Below, one piece after another: positions 43,136 through 52,272 of a stretch of DNA of 61,350 bases. A program made the translations under genes and the position numbers. The notes under the pieces are model-generated. The model did no database searches. It worked only from the letters and a program-made list of their open reading frames with translations, and was not told the origin of the DNA. Position 1 is the stretch's first letter. Every line of letters begins with the position of its first letter. Origin of the DNA: Nocardia xishanensis NBRC 101358 (GTDB lineage Bacteria > Actinomycetota > Actinomycetes > Mycobacteriales > Mycobacteriaceae); contig NZ_BDCF01000051.1 of NCBI RefSeq assembly GCF_001613365.1, positions 1 to 61,350 of the forward strand. Reading direction: 5' to 3'.

Positions 43136-44956
43136 GTGTATTCGGGCAGCGGTGACCGTGAGGGTCGCAAGGTGGACGGCTCGGCCGCGGACCGGTCGGG
43201 CGAGCTCGCCGCTGCGCCGATCGAGAACGCGCCGATCGAGAACGAGCCGGCCGGAAACGAGCCGATCGAACGCGATCCGGCGGTGAACGCGCAGGTCGCG
43301 TTCATCGACGCGCGAGCGCTGATCGGGTGCAGGCACCGGCTGCACCTGGACGCGGCACATCCGCAGATGCTCACGGGCATACTCGAGGATCCGGGTGTGC
43401 GCCAGCGGCGCGAGGCGGCGACAGCGCATCGCAACCGGGTGCGCGACGCGCTCGTCGCCGCCGATCCGGACAACTGGGTGATCATCGACCCCGCGCTGCG
43501 GGCGTCGGACCGCGCCGCGGCCACCATGAGCGCGTGCGCCGCTGGGGCGCGGAACATTTGGGGTGGACTGCTGCCGCAAGAGCCCGACACCGGCAGGCGC
43601 GGCGGTTCGGAGATCCTGCTGCGCGACCCCGATCGCGGCGGCTACATCCCGATCATCGTGGTCAACCACAAGGTGACCGATCCGCGTAAACCGGAACCGG
43701 CCGACTTCCACCCGACCACCTCGGATCCGTATCACTGGGACCCGCGCCCCGACCCGGCCCGCAAGCTGCGCCAGCAGCCGCGCGATCAGCAGCGCCTCGC
43801 GCACCTCTACCGGATGCTGCAGCGCCACGGGCTGGCCAGCCCGTCCCTGGTCGGCGGCGTCATCGGCTACCACTTCGACCGCATCCTCGTGCACGACCTG
43901 GGCCCGCTGCTCGACGAATACGACCGCCGCTACGCCGACCGCATCGCGGTGGTGCGCGGCGAACTGCCGACGGTGCCGTCCAAGGTGCCCGAATGCAGGC
44001 AATGCCCTTGGTGGACAAGGGGAGTCGAAGGGGCGAGCTGCGAGAGCTGGCTGGCCGAGCACCGCGACGTCAGCCTGGTCGCGCCGGGCTCGCGTGCCGA
44101 CGTGCTGCGCGGCCACGGCGTGGAGACCATCGACGACCTGGCCGCGTGGACCGGCGAGGACCCGGAGGACTGGCAGCACGGCCCCTTCGACGAGGCCGTG
44201 GTCACCGCACGCGCCTGGCTCGCGGGCGCGCCGCTGGTGCGTCGCTACGACCGGGTGCAGGTGCGCCGCGCCGACGTCGAGGTGGATGTCGACCTGGAGA
44301 GTTTCCAGGAGCACGGCGCCTACCTGTGGGGCACCCTGCTCGACGGGCGCTACCGGCCGTTCGTCACCTGGGACCCGCTGCCGACCGAGGACGAGGGCCG
44401 TTCCTTCGGCGAGTTCTGGACCTGGCTGATGACGGTGCGCGCCGAGGCCGCGACGAGCGGGAAAACCTTTGCCGCCTATTGCTATTCGCGCACCGCCGAG
44501 GACAAGTGGCTGTACGAGTCGGCGCGCAGGTTCGCGGGACGTCCCGGCGTGCCGACGGTGGAGCAGGTGCGCGCGTTCGTGGACGGACCCGAGTGGGTGG
44601 ACATGTTCCAGGCCGTAACGGACCAGTTCATCTGCCCGAACGGCAAGGGGCTCAAGAAGATCGCGCCGGTCGCCGGTTTCTCCTGGCGTGACCCGGAGGC
44701 GGGCGGCGAGGCATCGATGAGCTGGTACCGCCAGGCCGTCGGCTACGACGGCGCGCCCGACCTCACCCAGCGCACCCGGCTGCTCGAATACAACGAGGAC
44801 GACGTGCGGGCCACCCAGGTCCTGCGCGAATGGATGTCGCCGCGGGTGCCGAACCCGCACTGCGCGGAGCTGGAGGTGCCCGCACTCGCCGATTTCGGTC
44901 GCGTGCCGCAGCTGCCGGGCGGCGGCTCGGCTTCCTCGTTCGGCCGGGGCGCCTGA
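43136..44956 (+). CDS. TM0106-family RecB-like nuclease
   Basis: A 606-residue protein. After a disordered N-terminus with short PIEN repeats, residues about 60-300 are a RecB-type nuclease domain (FIDARALIGCRHRLHLD, IIVVNHKVTD) with Cys residues near 290-305 (CRQCPWWTRGVEGASC) that recall the Fe-S cluster of AddB/Cas4-type nucleases. Residues about 380-585 are an RNase H-like domain (DVDLESFQEHGAYLWG with Asp and Glu, CYSRTAEDKWLYESA, EYNEDDVRAT). Such proteins occur across actinobacteria and are thought to act in DNA repair. GTG at 43136 follows CATACT by 6 nt. Confidence 0.85.
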   Translation: MYSGSGDREGRKVDGSAADRSGELAAAPIENAPIENEPAGNEPIERDPAVNAQVAFIDARALIGCRHRLHLDAAHPQMLTGILEDPGVRQRREAATAHRNRVRDALVAADPDNWVIIDPALRASDRAAATMSACAAGARNIWGGLLPQEPDTGRRGGSEILLRDPDRGGYIPIIVVNHKVTDPRKPEPADFHPTTSDPYHWDPRPDPARKLRQQPRDQQRLAHLYRMLQRHGLASPSLVGGVIGYHFDRILVHDLGPLLDEYDRRYADRIAVVRGELPTVPSKVPECRQCPWWTRGVEGASCESWLAEHRDVSLVAPGSRADVLRGHGVETIDDLAAWTGEDPEDWQHGPFDEAVVTARAWLAGAPLVRRYDRVQVRRADVEVDVDLESFQEHGAYLWGTLLDGRYRPFVTWDPLPTEDEGRSFGEFWTWLMTVRAEAATSGKTFAAYCYSRTAEDKWLYESARRFAGRPGVPTVEQVRAFVDGPEWVDMFQAVTDQFICPNGKGLKKIAPVAGFSWRDPEAGGEASMSWYRQAVGYDGAPDLTQRTRLLEYNEDDVRATQVLREWMSPRVPNPHCAELEVPALADFGRVPQLPGGGSASSFGRGA

Positions 44957-45002
44957 TCGGGTGCGCAACCGCGCCGTCGGTCCGCGGCGGTAACATCGCG
45001 AC

Positions 45003-46961
45003 GTGACTCAGCACGTCGAACAACTCGAGTTCCAGGCAGAGACCCATCAGCTGCTCGAGCTGATGATCCATTCCGTCTACTCCAACAAGGACACGTTCCT
45101 GCGGGAGCTGATCTCGAACGCGTCCGACGCGCTGGACAAGCTGCGGCTGGCGTCTTTTCAGGACAAGGACCTGCACGTCGACACGTCCGACCTGCGCATC
45201 GAGCTGGAGGTCGACAAGGACAACCGGGTACTCACCGTCCGTGACAACGGCATCGGCATGTCCCGCGCGGAGGTCGTCGACTTGATCGGCACCCTCGCCA
45301 AGTCGGGTACCGCGGACCTGCGCAGACAGCTGAAGGACGCGAAGACCGACGCCGCGGCCGAGGAGCTGATCGGCCAGTTCGGCATCGGCTTCTACTCGAC
45401 CTTCATGGTGGCCGACAAGGTCACCCTGACCACCCGCAAAGCGGGCGAGACCGAGGGCACTCGATGGGAGGCGGGCGCGGGCAGCTCGACCTACACCATC
45501 GAGGCCGTCGACGACGCGCCGCAGGGCACCTCGGTCGCGCTCCAGCTCAAGCCCGCCGACGAGGAGGATCACCTCTTCGACTACACCCTGGAGTGGAAGC
45601 TCAGGGAGATCGTCAAGAAGTACTCCGACTTCATCGCCTGGCCGATCCGCATGCAGGTCGAGCGGACCGTCACCGAGGGCGAGGGGGAGGACAAGCAGGA
45701 GAAGACGGTCCTCGAGGAGCAGACCCTCAACTCGCAGAAGGCGCTCTGGACGCGTCCGAAGAGCGAGGTCTCCGAAGAGGAGTACAAGGAGTTCTACAAG
45801 CACGTCAGCCACGCGTGGGACGACCCGCTGGAGATCGTTCCGCTCAAGGCCGAGGGCACGTTCGAATACCAGGCGCTGCTGTTCATTCCGTCGCACGCGC
45901 CGTTCGACCTGTTCACCCGCGAGCACAAGCGCGGCGTGCAGCTCTACGTCAAGCGGGTGTTCATCATGGACAACTGCGAAGAGCTGATGCCGGAGTACCT
46001 GCGCTTCGTCAAGGGCGTGGTGGACGCGCAGGATCTCTCGCTCAACGTCTCCCGCGAGATCCTGCAGCAGGACCGGCAGATCCAGATGATCCGCAAGCGC
46101 CTGGTGAAGAAGGTGCTCTCGACGGTGAAGGAACTGCAGGGCGCCGAGGATCAGGAGAAGTACCAGACCTTCTGGAAGGAGTTCGGTCGCGTCCTCAAGG
46201 AGGGCCTGCTCTCGGACTTCGACAACCGCGACACCATCCTGCAGGTCTCCTCGTTCTCCTCGACGCACTCCGAGACCGAGCTGACCACGCTCGCGCAGTA
46301 CGTCGAGCGGATGAAGGACGGCCAGGACGCCATCTACTACATGACGGGCGAGTCCCGCCAGCAGGTGGTGAGCTCCCCGCACATGGAGGCGCTCCAGGCC
46401 AAGGGGCTCGAGGTGCTCATCCTCACCGATCCCGTCGACGAGATGTGGGTCGGTTCCGTGCCGGAGTTCGACGGCAAGCGGTTCCAGTCCATCGCCAAGG
46501 GTGAGGTGGATCTGGAGACCGAGGAGGAGAAGAAGGAGTCCGAGGCGCTGCGCGAGCAGCAGGACAAGGACTTCGCCGAGCTGCTGACCTGGCTCGGCAA
46601 GACCCTCGACGAGAGCGTCAAGGAGGTGCGCCTGACCAACCGGCTCACCACCTCGCCCGCCTGCCTGGTCGGTGATGTCTTCGACTTCACGCCGATGCTG
46701 GAGCGGATGTACCGCGCCTCGGGCCAGATCCTCCCGGAGACCAAGCGCATCCTCGAGCTCAATCCGACCCATCCGCTGGTCACCGGGTTGCGCGACGCCT
46801 ACGACACCCGCAAGCAGGACGCGGACGAAGGCAAGGTTCCGGAACTCACCGAGACGGCCGAACTGCTCTACGGCACCGCGGTGCTCGCCGAGGGCGGCGA
46901 ACTGAAGGACCCGGCTCGCTTCGCGCACATCCTCACCGACCGACTCACCCGCACTCTGTAA
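45003..46961 (+). CDS. htpG: Molecular chaperone HtpG (Hsp90)
   Basis: A 652-residue Hsp90. The N-terminal GHKL ATPase domain shows LRELISNASDALDK, VRDNGIGM and IGQFGIGFYS. The middle domain has the catalytic Arg region (DLSLNVSREILQ), and the C-terminal dimerisation domain ends without the eukaryotic MEEVD. It refolds or stabilises proteins in the cytosol with ATP. GTG at 45003 follows TAACAT by 6 nt, indicating a leaderless message; no HAIR or CIRCE element is seen. A strong terminator follows. Confidence 0.97.
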   Translation: MTQHVEQLEFQAETHQLLELMIHSVYSNKDTFLRELISNASDALDKLRLASFQDKDLHVDTSDLRIELEVDKDNRVLTVRDNGIGMSRAEVVDLIGTLAKSGTADLRRQLKDAKTDAAAEELIGQFGIGFYSTFMVADKVTLTTRKAGETEGTRWEAGAGSSTYTIEAVDDAPQGTSVALQLKPADEEDHLFDYTLEWKLREIVKKYSDFIAWPIRMQVERTVTEGEGEDKQEKTVLEEQTLNSQKALWTRPKSEVSEEEYKEFYKHVSHAWDDPLEIVPLKAEGTFEYQALLFIPSHAPFDLFTREHKRGVQLYVKRVFIMDNCEELMPEYLRFVKGVVDAQDLSLNVSREILQQDRQIQMIRKRLVKKVLSTVKELQGAEDQEKYQTFWKEFGRVLKEGLLSDFDNRDTILQVSSFSSTHSETELTTLAQYVERMKDGQDAIYYMTGESRQQVVSSPHMEALQAKGLEVLILTDPVDEMWVGSVPEFDGKRFQSIAKGEVDLETEEEKKESEALREQQDKDFAELLTWLGKTLDESVKEVRLTNRLTTSPACLVGDVFDFTPMLERMYRASGQILPETKRILELNPTHPLVTGLRDAYDTRKQDADEGKVPELTETAELLYGTAVLAEGGELKDPARFAHILTDRLTRTL

Positions 46962-46971
46962 ACGCACTCCT

Positions 46972-47004
46972 CGAAGGCCCCTCCCGCATCGGGAGGGGCC
47001 TTCG
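46972..47004 (+). terminator. Intrinsic terminator of htpG
   Basis: A perfect 14-bp stem CGAAGGCCCCTCCC/GGGAGGGGCCTTCG with a 5-nt loop starts 10 nt after the stop. Confidence 0.93.
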
Positions 47005-47150
47005 TCGTTCCCGGACGGGTTCCCGGATGCCTTCGTTCAGCATCCCTGCCTCGGCGATAAGGGTTTGCTGCCCGGTTAATAAGGGTTACCGAAACTGGTC
47101 GACAGGTGCTCCAAACTTATTGTGCGCATTGCGATTTGGCTTACAGCGAG

Positions 47151-47180
47151 TTGGCGTCGCCGAGGTTGCTGGGGTAAGGT
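47151..47180 (+). promoter_or_regulatory. Promoter of the Mn riboswitch transcript
   Basis: TTGGCG (47151-47156) and TAAGGT (47175-47180) are spaced by 18 bp. Transcription would start near 47187, just before the riboswitch P1 stem. The 150 bp upstream, after the htpG terminator, hold nothing else I can support. Confidence 0.55.
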
Positions 47181-47186
47181 CGGAGA

Positions 47187-47300
47187 CAGCGAAGGGGAGT
47201 AGCCCCCAATCACGCAGTCGACATACTGGCCCGCTGCCTCCCGAGGCTCGGGTCCGGTTGTGTGAACCGGGTTTTCATCCGGTGGGCGAGACCTTCGGCC
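47187..47300 (+). ncRNA. yybP-ykoY manganese riboswitch
   Basis: CGAAGG (47190-47195) pairs with CCTTCG (47292-47297) as P1. Within it stands the conserved L1 segment GGGGAGTAGCC, and just before the 3' arm the conserved GGGCGAGACC of L3. These are the signature parts of the yybP-ykoY class, which binds Mn2+ between L1 and L3. The gene downstream belongs to the UPF0016/Gdt1 family of Mn exporters, a standard partner of this riboswitch. Confidence 0.85.
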
Positions 47301-47325
47301 TGAACAACCCACGTTGTCGGCCGGA

Positions 47326-47372
47326 GGCGTACCCAGATCTCCGGCAGGCAGGCCGGAGACCGGGAGTACGCC
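47326..47372 (+). promoter_or_regulatory. Hairpin over the ribosome-binding site of the Mn exporter
   Basis: GGCGTAC (47326-47332) pairs with GTACGCC (47366-47372), with CCC/GGG adjoining, and inside it CTCCGG (47339-47344) pairs with CCGGAG (47353-47358). The outer arm contains the GGGAG ribosome-binding site ending about 10 nt before the ATG. It is a likely translational expression platform of the riboswitch. Confidence 0.6.
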
Positions 47373-47376
47373 ACAC

Positions 47377-48099
47377 ATGATCGCCACCATCCTGCTGAGT
47401 ATCGGCATCGTCTTCCTCGCCGAACTCGGAGACAAATCCCAGCTCATGGCGCTGACGTTCGCGCTGCGCTATCGCTGGTGGGTGGTTATCGGCGGCATCG
47501 CGACCGCCACCGCGGGCGTGCACCTGATCTCGGTCGCCGTCGGCTACTTCCTCGGCGCGGCCCTGCCCACCCGGGCCATCTCACTGGTCGCCGCCCTCAC
47601 CTTCTTGGCCGTCGGCCTGTGGTCCTTGCGCGAACACTTCGGCGCTCCCGACGATGACGACGAGCCGCGCCCGCCCCGCTCGACCGCCGCCCCGTTCCTC
47701 GTCGTCCTCTCGGCCTTCCTGCTCGCCGAACTCGGCGACCGCACCATGTTCGCCACGGCCGCCCTCGCCACCGACAACAGCTGGTTCGGCGTATGGCTCG
47801 GCTCCACCATCGGCATGGTCGCCGCCGACGCCCTCGCCATCGCGGTCGGCATCGCGGTGGGCAAGCACCTGCCCGAACGCCTGATCGGCATCTGCTCCGG
47901 CCTGCTGTTCCTGTACTTCGGAAGCGCCACGTTGCTCGGTGCGGCAGCGCCGTCGCTGGGCGTGCTGGCGGGTGCCGGCTTGGCGGCTGTCGTTCCTGCG
48001 GTGGTCGCGGTGGTGTTCCTGACGCGGCGCTCGCGGGTGGAGCCGAAGGCCGAAGCTCCCGTCATGGACCGAGCGCGCGAGACCCAGTCACCGAGTTGA
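47377..48099 (+). CDS. TMEM165/Gdt1 (UPF0016) family manganese exporter
   Basis: A 240-residue membrane protein with six helices in two homologous halves. Each half carries the UPF0016 signature E-x-G-D-[KR]-[ST]: AELGDKSQ near residue 15 and AELGDRTM near 125. Related bacterial proteins (MneA of Vibrio, Mnx of cyanobacteria) export Mn2+. Control by a Mn riboswitch upstream fits that role. It ends 12 bp inside the convergent TetR gene. Confidence 0.92.
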   Translation: MIATILLSIGIVFLAELGDKSQLMALTFALRYRWWVVIGGIATATAGVHLISVAVGYFLGAALPTRAISLVAALTFLAVGLWSLREHFGAPDDDDEPRPPRSTAAPFLVVLSAFLLAELGDRTMFATAALATDNSWFGVWLGSTIGMVAADALAIAVGIAVGKHLPERLIGICSGLLFLYFGSATLLGAAAPSLGVLAGAGLAAVVPAVVAVVFLTRRSRVEPKAEAPVMDRARETQSPS

Positions 48100-48768
48100 G
48101 GCGCGCACTTCCTCGGTCATCGCCGAGCCGTACAGGTCTCCGCTGCGCCGCACCATGTCCAGCAACGGCGCGCAAAGCCCCCGCAGCCCTTCCAGATCGG
48201 CCGCGGCGATCCGCGCGGTAACCATAGCGCTCACCGCTGCTGCGAAGGTCTGACAGGCGAACCGCTGTTCCTCGGTGCGGGCGTCGAGCACTTCGGCGAT
48301 CAACGCGACGAACGAGTCCTGGAGTTGCGCGCGGCGCGCCAAAGCGTCGGAACCCACCGCGTAGACCTCGACCAGGTAGAGCCTGGCGTAGGCGGGGTCC
48401 TCGATCAGCCCCTCGAAATACGCGTCGAGCAGGCGCTCCATCCGGTGCAGATGCGTTCCGCCCTGGCCGTTCTCGTCCTCCAGCGGTCCTGATGCCGCCG
48501 CGATCCGGACGACCAGCCGCTCGACGGCCCGCTCGTAGGCGGCGGTGAAACAGTCCTCCTTGGAACGGAATTGCTCGTAGAAGGTCTCCCGGGAAACGCC
48601 TGCCAGTTTGAGGACGGCCGCGACGGAGGTCCCGACGTAGCCGGTGACCGCCATCGTCTCGGCCATCGCGTCCAGGATCCGGTCCCGTTGCGACGCGATC
48701 ACCTGCTCCCGAGGTAAACCGTGCCTGCCCCTGGGGAGTTGGCGGGCGGTGCCTGGGGTGTCGGTCAT
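48088..48768 (-). CDS. TetR/AcrR-family regulator
   Basis: A 226-residue regulator. Helix-turn-helix: RDRILDAMAETMAVTGYVGTSV, then VLKLAGVSRETFYEQF; the C-terminal ligand domain contains LARLYLVEVYAVG, common in regulators of short-chain dehydrogenases and steroid or xenobiotic pathways. It lies 88 bp downstream of an SDR gene on the same strand and is a candidate to bind the perfect palindrome at 49796-49824. Confidence 0.88.
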   Translation of the reverse strand: MTDTPGTARQLPRGRHGLPREQVIASQRDRILDAMAETMAVTGYVGTSVAAVLKLAGVSRETFYEQFRSKEDCFTAAYERAVERLVVRIAAASGPLEDENGQGGTHLHRMERLLDAYFEGLIEDPAYARLYLVEVYAVGSDALARRAQLQDSFVALIAEVLDARTEEQRFACQTFAAAVSAMVTARIAAADLEGLRGLCAPLLDMVRRSGDLYGSAMTEEVRASTR

Positions 48769-48856
48769 GCGGTGGCTCCGGATGGTTCGGTGGGCAGATG
48801 TTCGGCGGGCACTGGTTTTCGACGGGAACGGCGCCGTTCGCTCGGCGCCGCGCCCG

Positions 48857-49735
48857 TCAGGCGGGTCGCTCCATTCTGCGTGGCCTGCTCGGTTGATCGG
48901 TGGTGAAGGGCGCGTCCTCGGCGCGGGCGATCTCCAGCGCCTCGGCCACCCCGCGGCGCAGCGCGGCGTCGACGATGCGCTGGGCGAGTGGGCGGAACGG
49001 CAGCACTATCGCCACCCACCACGGCGAGACGGTCTGGCGCCGACGGCGCGCGATGGCCCGTTCGGTGGCATCGATGGCGGGTCCGAGCGGCGCTACGCCC
49101 GAGACGGTGGAGCGGCCGAGGATGGCGCGTGCCGCGGCCGTGCCGAAACCGCGGCTGGTCATGTCGGTGTCCAGTTCGGCGAAGTACGCGACGCCGACCT
49201 TGGCGCCGGTGTGCCTGATCTCGTGGCGCAGGGTGTGGCCGAGCGCCTCGACGCCCGCCTTCGACGCGCTGTACGCGCCCGCCAGCGGAAGATTGACGGC
49301 GGCGGCCAGTGACGAGACGATGAGCGCGTAACCCCGTGGATGGCAGATGTGCGGACCGGCGGCGCGCAGCGTGTAGTACACGCCGAGCACGTTCACCGCC
49401 AGCGTCTCCTCCATGATCGAGGGATCTCCGCCGATCAGCGCCAGCTGCTTCGCGACCCCGGCGTTCGCGACCACCACGTCCAGGCCGCCGAGCTCGCTCG
49501 CCAGCGTCGTCACCACACGCTCGACCTGGGCATGGTCGCCGACATCGCAATAGCGCCACGGCGCGTCGCCGCATTCGCGCGCCACCTCGGCGAGCAGATC
49601 GGGTTCGAGGCCGAGCAGCGCGACCGACGCTCCGTGCGCGTGCAGCTGCTTGGCCAGCGCGGCCCCGATGCCTCGCGCGGCCCCGGTGATCAACACCCTT
49701 CTACCGGCGACGTCTTGGCCGGAGAACAGCTTCAT
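48857..49735 (-). CDS. SDR-family oxidoreductase
   Basis: A 292-residue short-chain dehydrogenase. Motifs: TGAARGIG (cofactor), NAG in VANAGVA, the catalytic Ser in VSSLA and YSASK. The C-terminal 60 residues form an extension with a hydrophobic patch (SPWWVAIVLPFRPLAQRI), as in retinol- or lipid-active SDRs near the membrane. The substrate is unknown. ATG at 49735 follows TATCGT by 6 nt (leaderless). It is divergent from another SDR and shares the operator-like palindrome. Confidence 0.9.
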   Translation of the reverse strand: MKLFSGQDVAGRRVLITGAARGIGAALAKQLHAHGASVALLGLEPDLLAEVARECGDAPWRYCDVGDHAQVERVVTTLASELGGLDVVVANAGVAKQLALIGGDPSIMEETLAVNVLGVYYTLRAAGPHICHPRGYALIVSSLAAAVNLPLAGAYSASKAGVEALGHTLRHEIRHTGAKVGVAYFAELDTDMTSRGFGTAAARAILGRSTVSGVAPLGPAIDATERAIARRRRQTVSPWWVAIVLPFRPLAQRIVDAALRRGVAEALEIARAEDAPFTTDQPSRPRRMERPA

Positions 49736-49795
49736 GCGGCGACGATACCACCGATGAACAGTGATGTTCGCAAATATTTTCGACTCGAACGGGGC

Positions 49796-49824
49796 GTGAG
49801 AGACAATCGTGCATTGTCTCTCAC
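49796..49824. promoter_or_regulatory. Perfect 12-bp inverted repeat, TetR-type operator
   Basis: GTGAGAGACAAT-CGTGC-ATTGTCTCTCAC is perfect over 12 bp with a 5-bp centre. It stands between two divergent SDR genes, 60 bp from one start and 109 bp from the other, with a TetR gene encoded after the left SDR. It is not followed by a U-run, which argues for an operator rather than a terminator. Confidence 0.75.
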
Positions 49825-49932
49825 GAGACTACGCGGCCGATGCCCGGGTCGGGGGACGGACTTCGGCCCGCGGCATCTATTAGTGTGCAATTGACAGAGG
49901 GCCAACTGGCTGTCACGAACGAGAGGACCATC

Positions 49933-50700
49933 GTGGAGATTTCGGGTTCCGCCGCCATCGTCACCGGAGGCGCATCCGGCCTCGGCGCCGCCACCGCCAA
50001 GCGTTTCGCCGAGCTCGGCGCCACTGTGTTCGGCCTGGACGTGCCGCAGTCGATCGAGCGCGCCGGTGACAACGTGCCCGCCGGGGTCACCCTCATTCCG
50101 GCCGACGTGACCAGCAACGACGAGGTCGCGGCCGCCGTCGCGAAGGTGGTCGAGTCGGGCGCGCCGCTGCGCATCGTGGTCAACTGCGCCGGCGTCGGCT
50201 GGGCCGGTCGCATCCTGTCCAAGAACGGCCCGCACGATCTGGAGCTGTTCCGCACCGTCATCACCGTGAACCTGCTCGGCACCTTCAACGTCATGCGGCT
50301 GGCCGCCGACGCCATCGCCAAGACCGATCCGGTCGACGAGTACGGCCAGCGCGGCGTCGTCATCAACACCGCGTCCGTCGCGGCGTTCGAGGGCCAGGTC
50401 GGCCAGATCGCGTACTCCGCCTCCAAGGGCGGCGTGCACGGCATGACCGTTCCGGCCGCGCGCGACCTGGCGCAGTTCGGCATCCGCGTGAACACCATCG
50501 CCCCCGGCATCATCGACACCCCGATGCTGGCGGGCGTCACCGAGGAGTACCGCAAGGGTCTCGAGGCGGGCGTGCCCTTCCCGTCGCGTCTCGGCCGCCC
50601 GGACGAGTACGCCCAGCTGTCGCAGTACATCGTCGAGCACGACTACCTGAACGGCGAGACCATCCGCATGGACGGCGCGCTGCGCATGGCGCCGCGGTAA
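49933..50700 (+). CDS. 3-hydroxyacyl-CoA dehydrogenase type II-like SDR
   Basis: A 255-residue SDR close to human HSD10/3-hydroxy-2-methylbutyryl-CoA dehydrogenase and Rv1144. It shows TGGASGLG, the cofactor Asp in GLDVPQS (NAD), NCAGVG, NTASVAAFEGQVGQIAYSASKGG with Ser and Tyr-Lys, and IAPGIIDTPM. The family oxidises 3-hydroxyacyl-CoAs, including the isoleucine breakdown intermediate. GTG at 49933 has AGAGG 6-8 nt upstream. A terminator follows. Confidence 0.9.
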   Translation: MEISGSAAIVTGGASGLGAATAKRFAELGATVFGLDVPQSIERAGDNVPAGVTLIPADVTSNDEVAAAVAKVVESGAPLRIVVNCAGVGWAGRILSKNGPHDLELFRTVITVNLLGTFNVMRLAADAIAKTDPVDEYGQRGVVINTASVAAFEGQVGQIAYSASKGGVHGMTVPAARDLAQFGIRVNTIAPGIIDTPMLAGVTEEYRKGLEAGVPFPSRLGRPDEYAQLSQYIVEHDYLNGETIRMDGALRMAPR

Positions 50701-50715
50701 TCGGCCCGCCACGCG

Positions 50716-50749
50716 AAGGCCGCCTCCGATTCGCTTCGGGGGCGGCCTT
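50716..50749 (+). terminator. Intrinsic terminator after the HSD10-like gene
   Basis: A 14-bp stem AAGGCCGCCTCCGA with TCGGGGGCGGCCTT (one T-G pair) and a 6-nt loop is followed by TTTCGG. Confidence 0.88.
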
Positions 50750-50780
50750 TTCGGTTGCGTGATCAGGTTGCGTGATCAGG

Positions 50781-51593
50781 TCAGGGCTTGTGGCCGGTGC
50801 CGAGGAACGCCGTGGTGGCCAGCGGGGTGTTGGGCCGGTAGTTCTCGGCGAGGTAGGCCCGCATCGCCTCGGAGCGCGCGGCCCACGCGTCCTCACCGAT
50901 CGAGCGTCGCATCAGCATCATCGGCGCGCTGCTGCGCGACATCTCCTCCCACAGCCGGTCCCCGTCCGGATAGGACACCGACGTGGTGTGCCGCTGGATG
51001 GACACCCCGGCGAACCCCGCTTCGCGCATCTCGGTGGCGAAGACCTCCGGATTCTCCAGGCTGAGGAAGTTCGGCTGCGGCTCCTGCACGGTCGGATCGG
51101 CCGCGGCCAACGCGCCGAACATCATCCGCATCAAAGGGGATTCGGCCACCGGCGCCCAGCTCGACACCACCGCGACACCGCCGGGTCGCAACACCCGGAA
51201 CAATTCGGCGAAGCCTTTGATCCGATCAGGGAAGAACATCAGGCCGAACATCGAGAAGCCCGCGTCGAAGCCGTTGTCCTCGAACGGCAGCGCCTGACCG
51301 TCGCCAACTCGCACATCGATATTGGTGATACCGGCTGCCCGCGCGGCGTCGCTGAGGCGTTCGAGCATGTGCTCGGCGAAATCCACGGCCTGCACCCTGC
51401 GCACCCGCGCCGCGGCGGGCAGGCTCAGCGTGCCGGGCCCGGCCGCGACATCGATGACGCGCGCGTCGGCGGGTAGATCGGCGAGTTCGAGTGCGCGGTC
51501 GGAGAACGGAGCCATGATCGCGAGCGCGGATTCGGCGTAGCCGTCGGCGACCAAGTCCCACGGTTCGGCGGCTGCGAGGGGATTACCGGACAT
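50781..51593 (-). CDS. Class I SAM-dependent methyltransferase
   Basis: A 270-residue Methyltransf_11/25-type enzyme. Motif I is VIDVAAGPGTLS near residue 47, post-I Asp is in AVDFAEHML, motif II is around DAGFSMFGLMFF, and LRPGG marks motif III. Substrates of this broad UbiE-like group are small molecules; none can be named. ATG at 51593 has AAGGA about 10 nt upstream and fits the family N-terminus. Confidence 0.87.
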   Translation of the reverse strand: MSGNPLAAAEPWDLVADGYAESALAIMAPFSDRALELADLPADARVIDVAAGPGTLSLPAAARVRRVQAVDFAEHMLERLSDAARAAGITNIDVRVGDGQALPFEDNGFDAGFSMFGLMFFPDRIKGFAELFRVLRPGGVAVVSSWAPVAESPLMRMMFGALAAADPTVQEPQPNFLSLENPEVFATEMREAGFAGVSIQRHTTSVSYPDGDRLWEEMSRSSAPMMLMRRSIGEDAWAARSEAMRAYLAENYRPNTPLATTAFLGTGHKP

Positions 51594-51744
51594 GTTCCAC
51601 GATCCTTTCGACCGTGACAGGCTAACTGCGTAGCCCCCTCGCAAACCACCAACGCGCGCGAATATGTCTGTGCCCGAAAGTGTTCGAGGCCGCAGCCGAG
51701 CGACGCATCGGCGTCCGCATTCGCCGAGCTTCGATGGGCGATCC

Positions 51745-52272
51745 TCAGGCCGCGAGCAGCATCGCGAGCACGGCGGTATCGGGATCGCTGATCGGGTCCA
51801 GCCCGACCCGGCTGACCAGCGAGGTGACGGTGCCGTCGGATTCCGCCTCGACCCACGCGGCGCGGTGTTCCAGTCCCAGATGCGGCACGCCGGGCAGCAG
51901 CACGCAGCCGGAGGCCGCGCCCGTGCATTCGGGCAGCGTCGGGCGGGTCTCCGACGGCGGATGCAGCATGAGCAGCGCGGGCGGCACGTGATCGGCGAAC
52001 CGGCCAGGCTCGAGCGCCTGTTCGCCCAGCACCGTGCCCTCGGCCAGCACCAGCCCGACCGTGCCCGGCTCCGGGTCGTCGGGCAGGTCCTCGCGGACGC
52101 CGAAGACGGTGGAGGTGGCGAGCAGGCCGGGCAGGCTCGCCACCCGCACGGCTAGCACCAGGACCTGCGCCCATTCCTTGGTGGTGTCCGGCCAGCGACC
52201 GGAAATGACGAACCCGCGCAGCGATCCGCGCGAGTGGAACGGCGTGACGCCGATCGGCCCGTTGGTCCGCAT
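51745..52272 (-). CDS. Conserved hypothetical protein
   Basis: A 175-residue soluble protein without signal peptide or membrane helix. It has a central Trp-Ala-Val rich strand region (EWAQVLVLAVRVASLPG) and a second half rich in Leu, Pro and Asp. I do not recognise the family. GGGAGG lies just before the ATG at 52272 and decides the start. It is followed 150 bp on by the methyltransferase gene on the same strand. Confidence 0.65.
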   Translation of the reverse strand: MRTNGPIGVTPFHSRGSLRGFVISGRWPDTTKEWAQVLVLAVRVASLPGLLATSTVFGVREDLPDDPEPGTVGLVLAEGTVLGEQALEPGRFADHVPPALLMLHPPSETRPTLPECTGAASGCVLLPGVPHLGLEHRAAWVEAESDGTVTSLVSRVGLDPISDPDTAVLAMLLAA

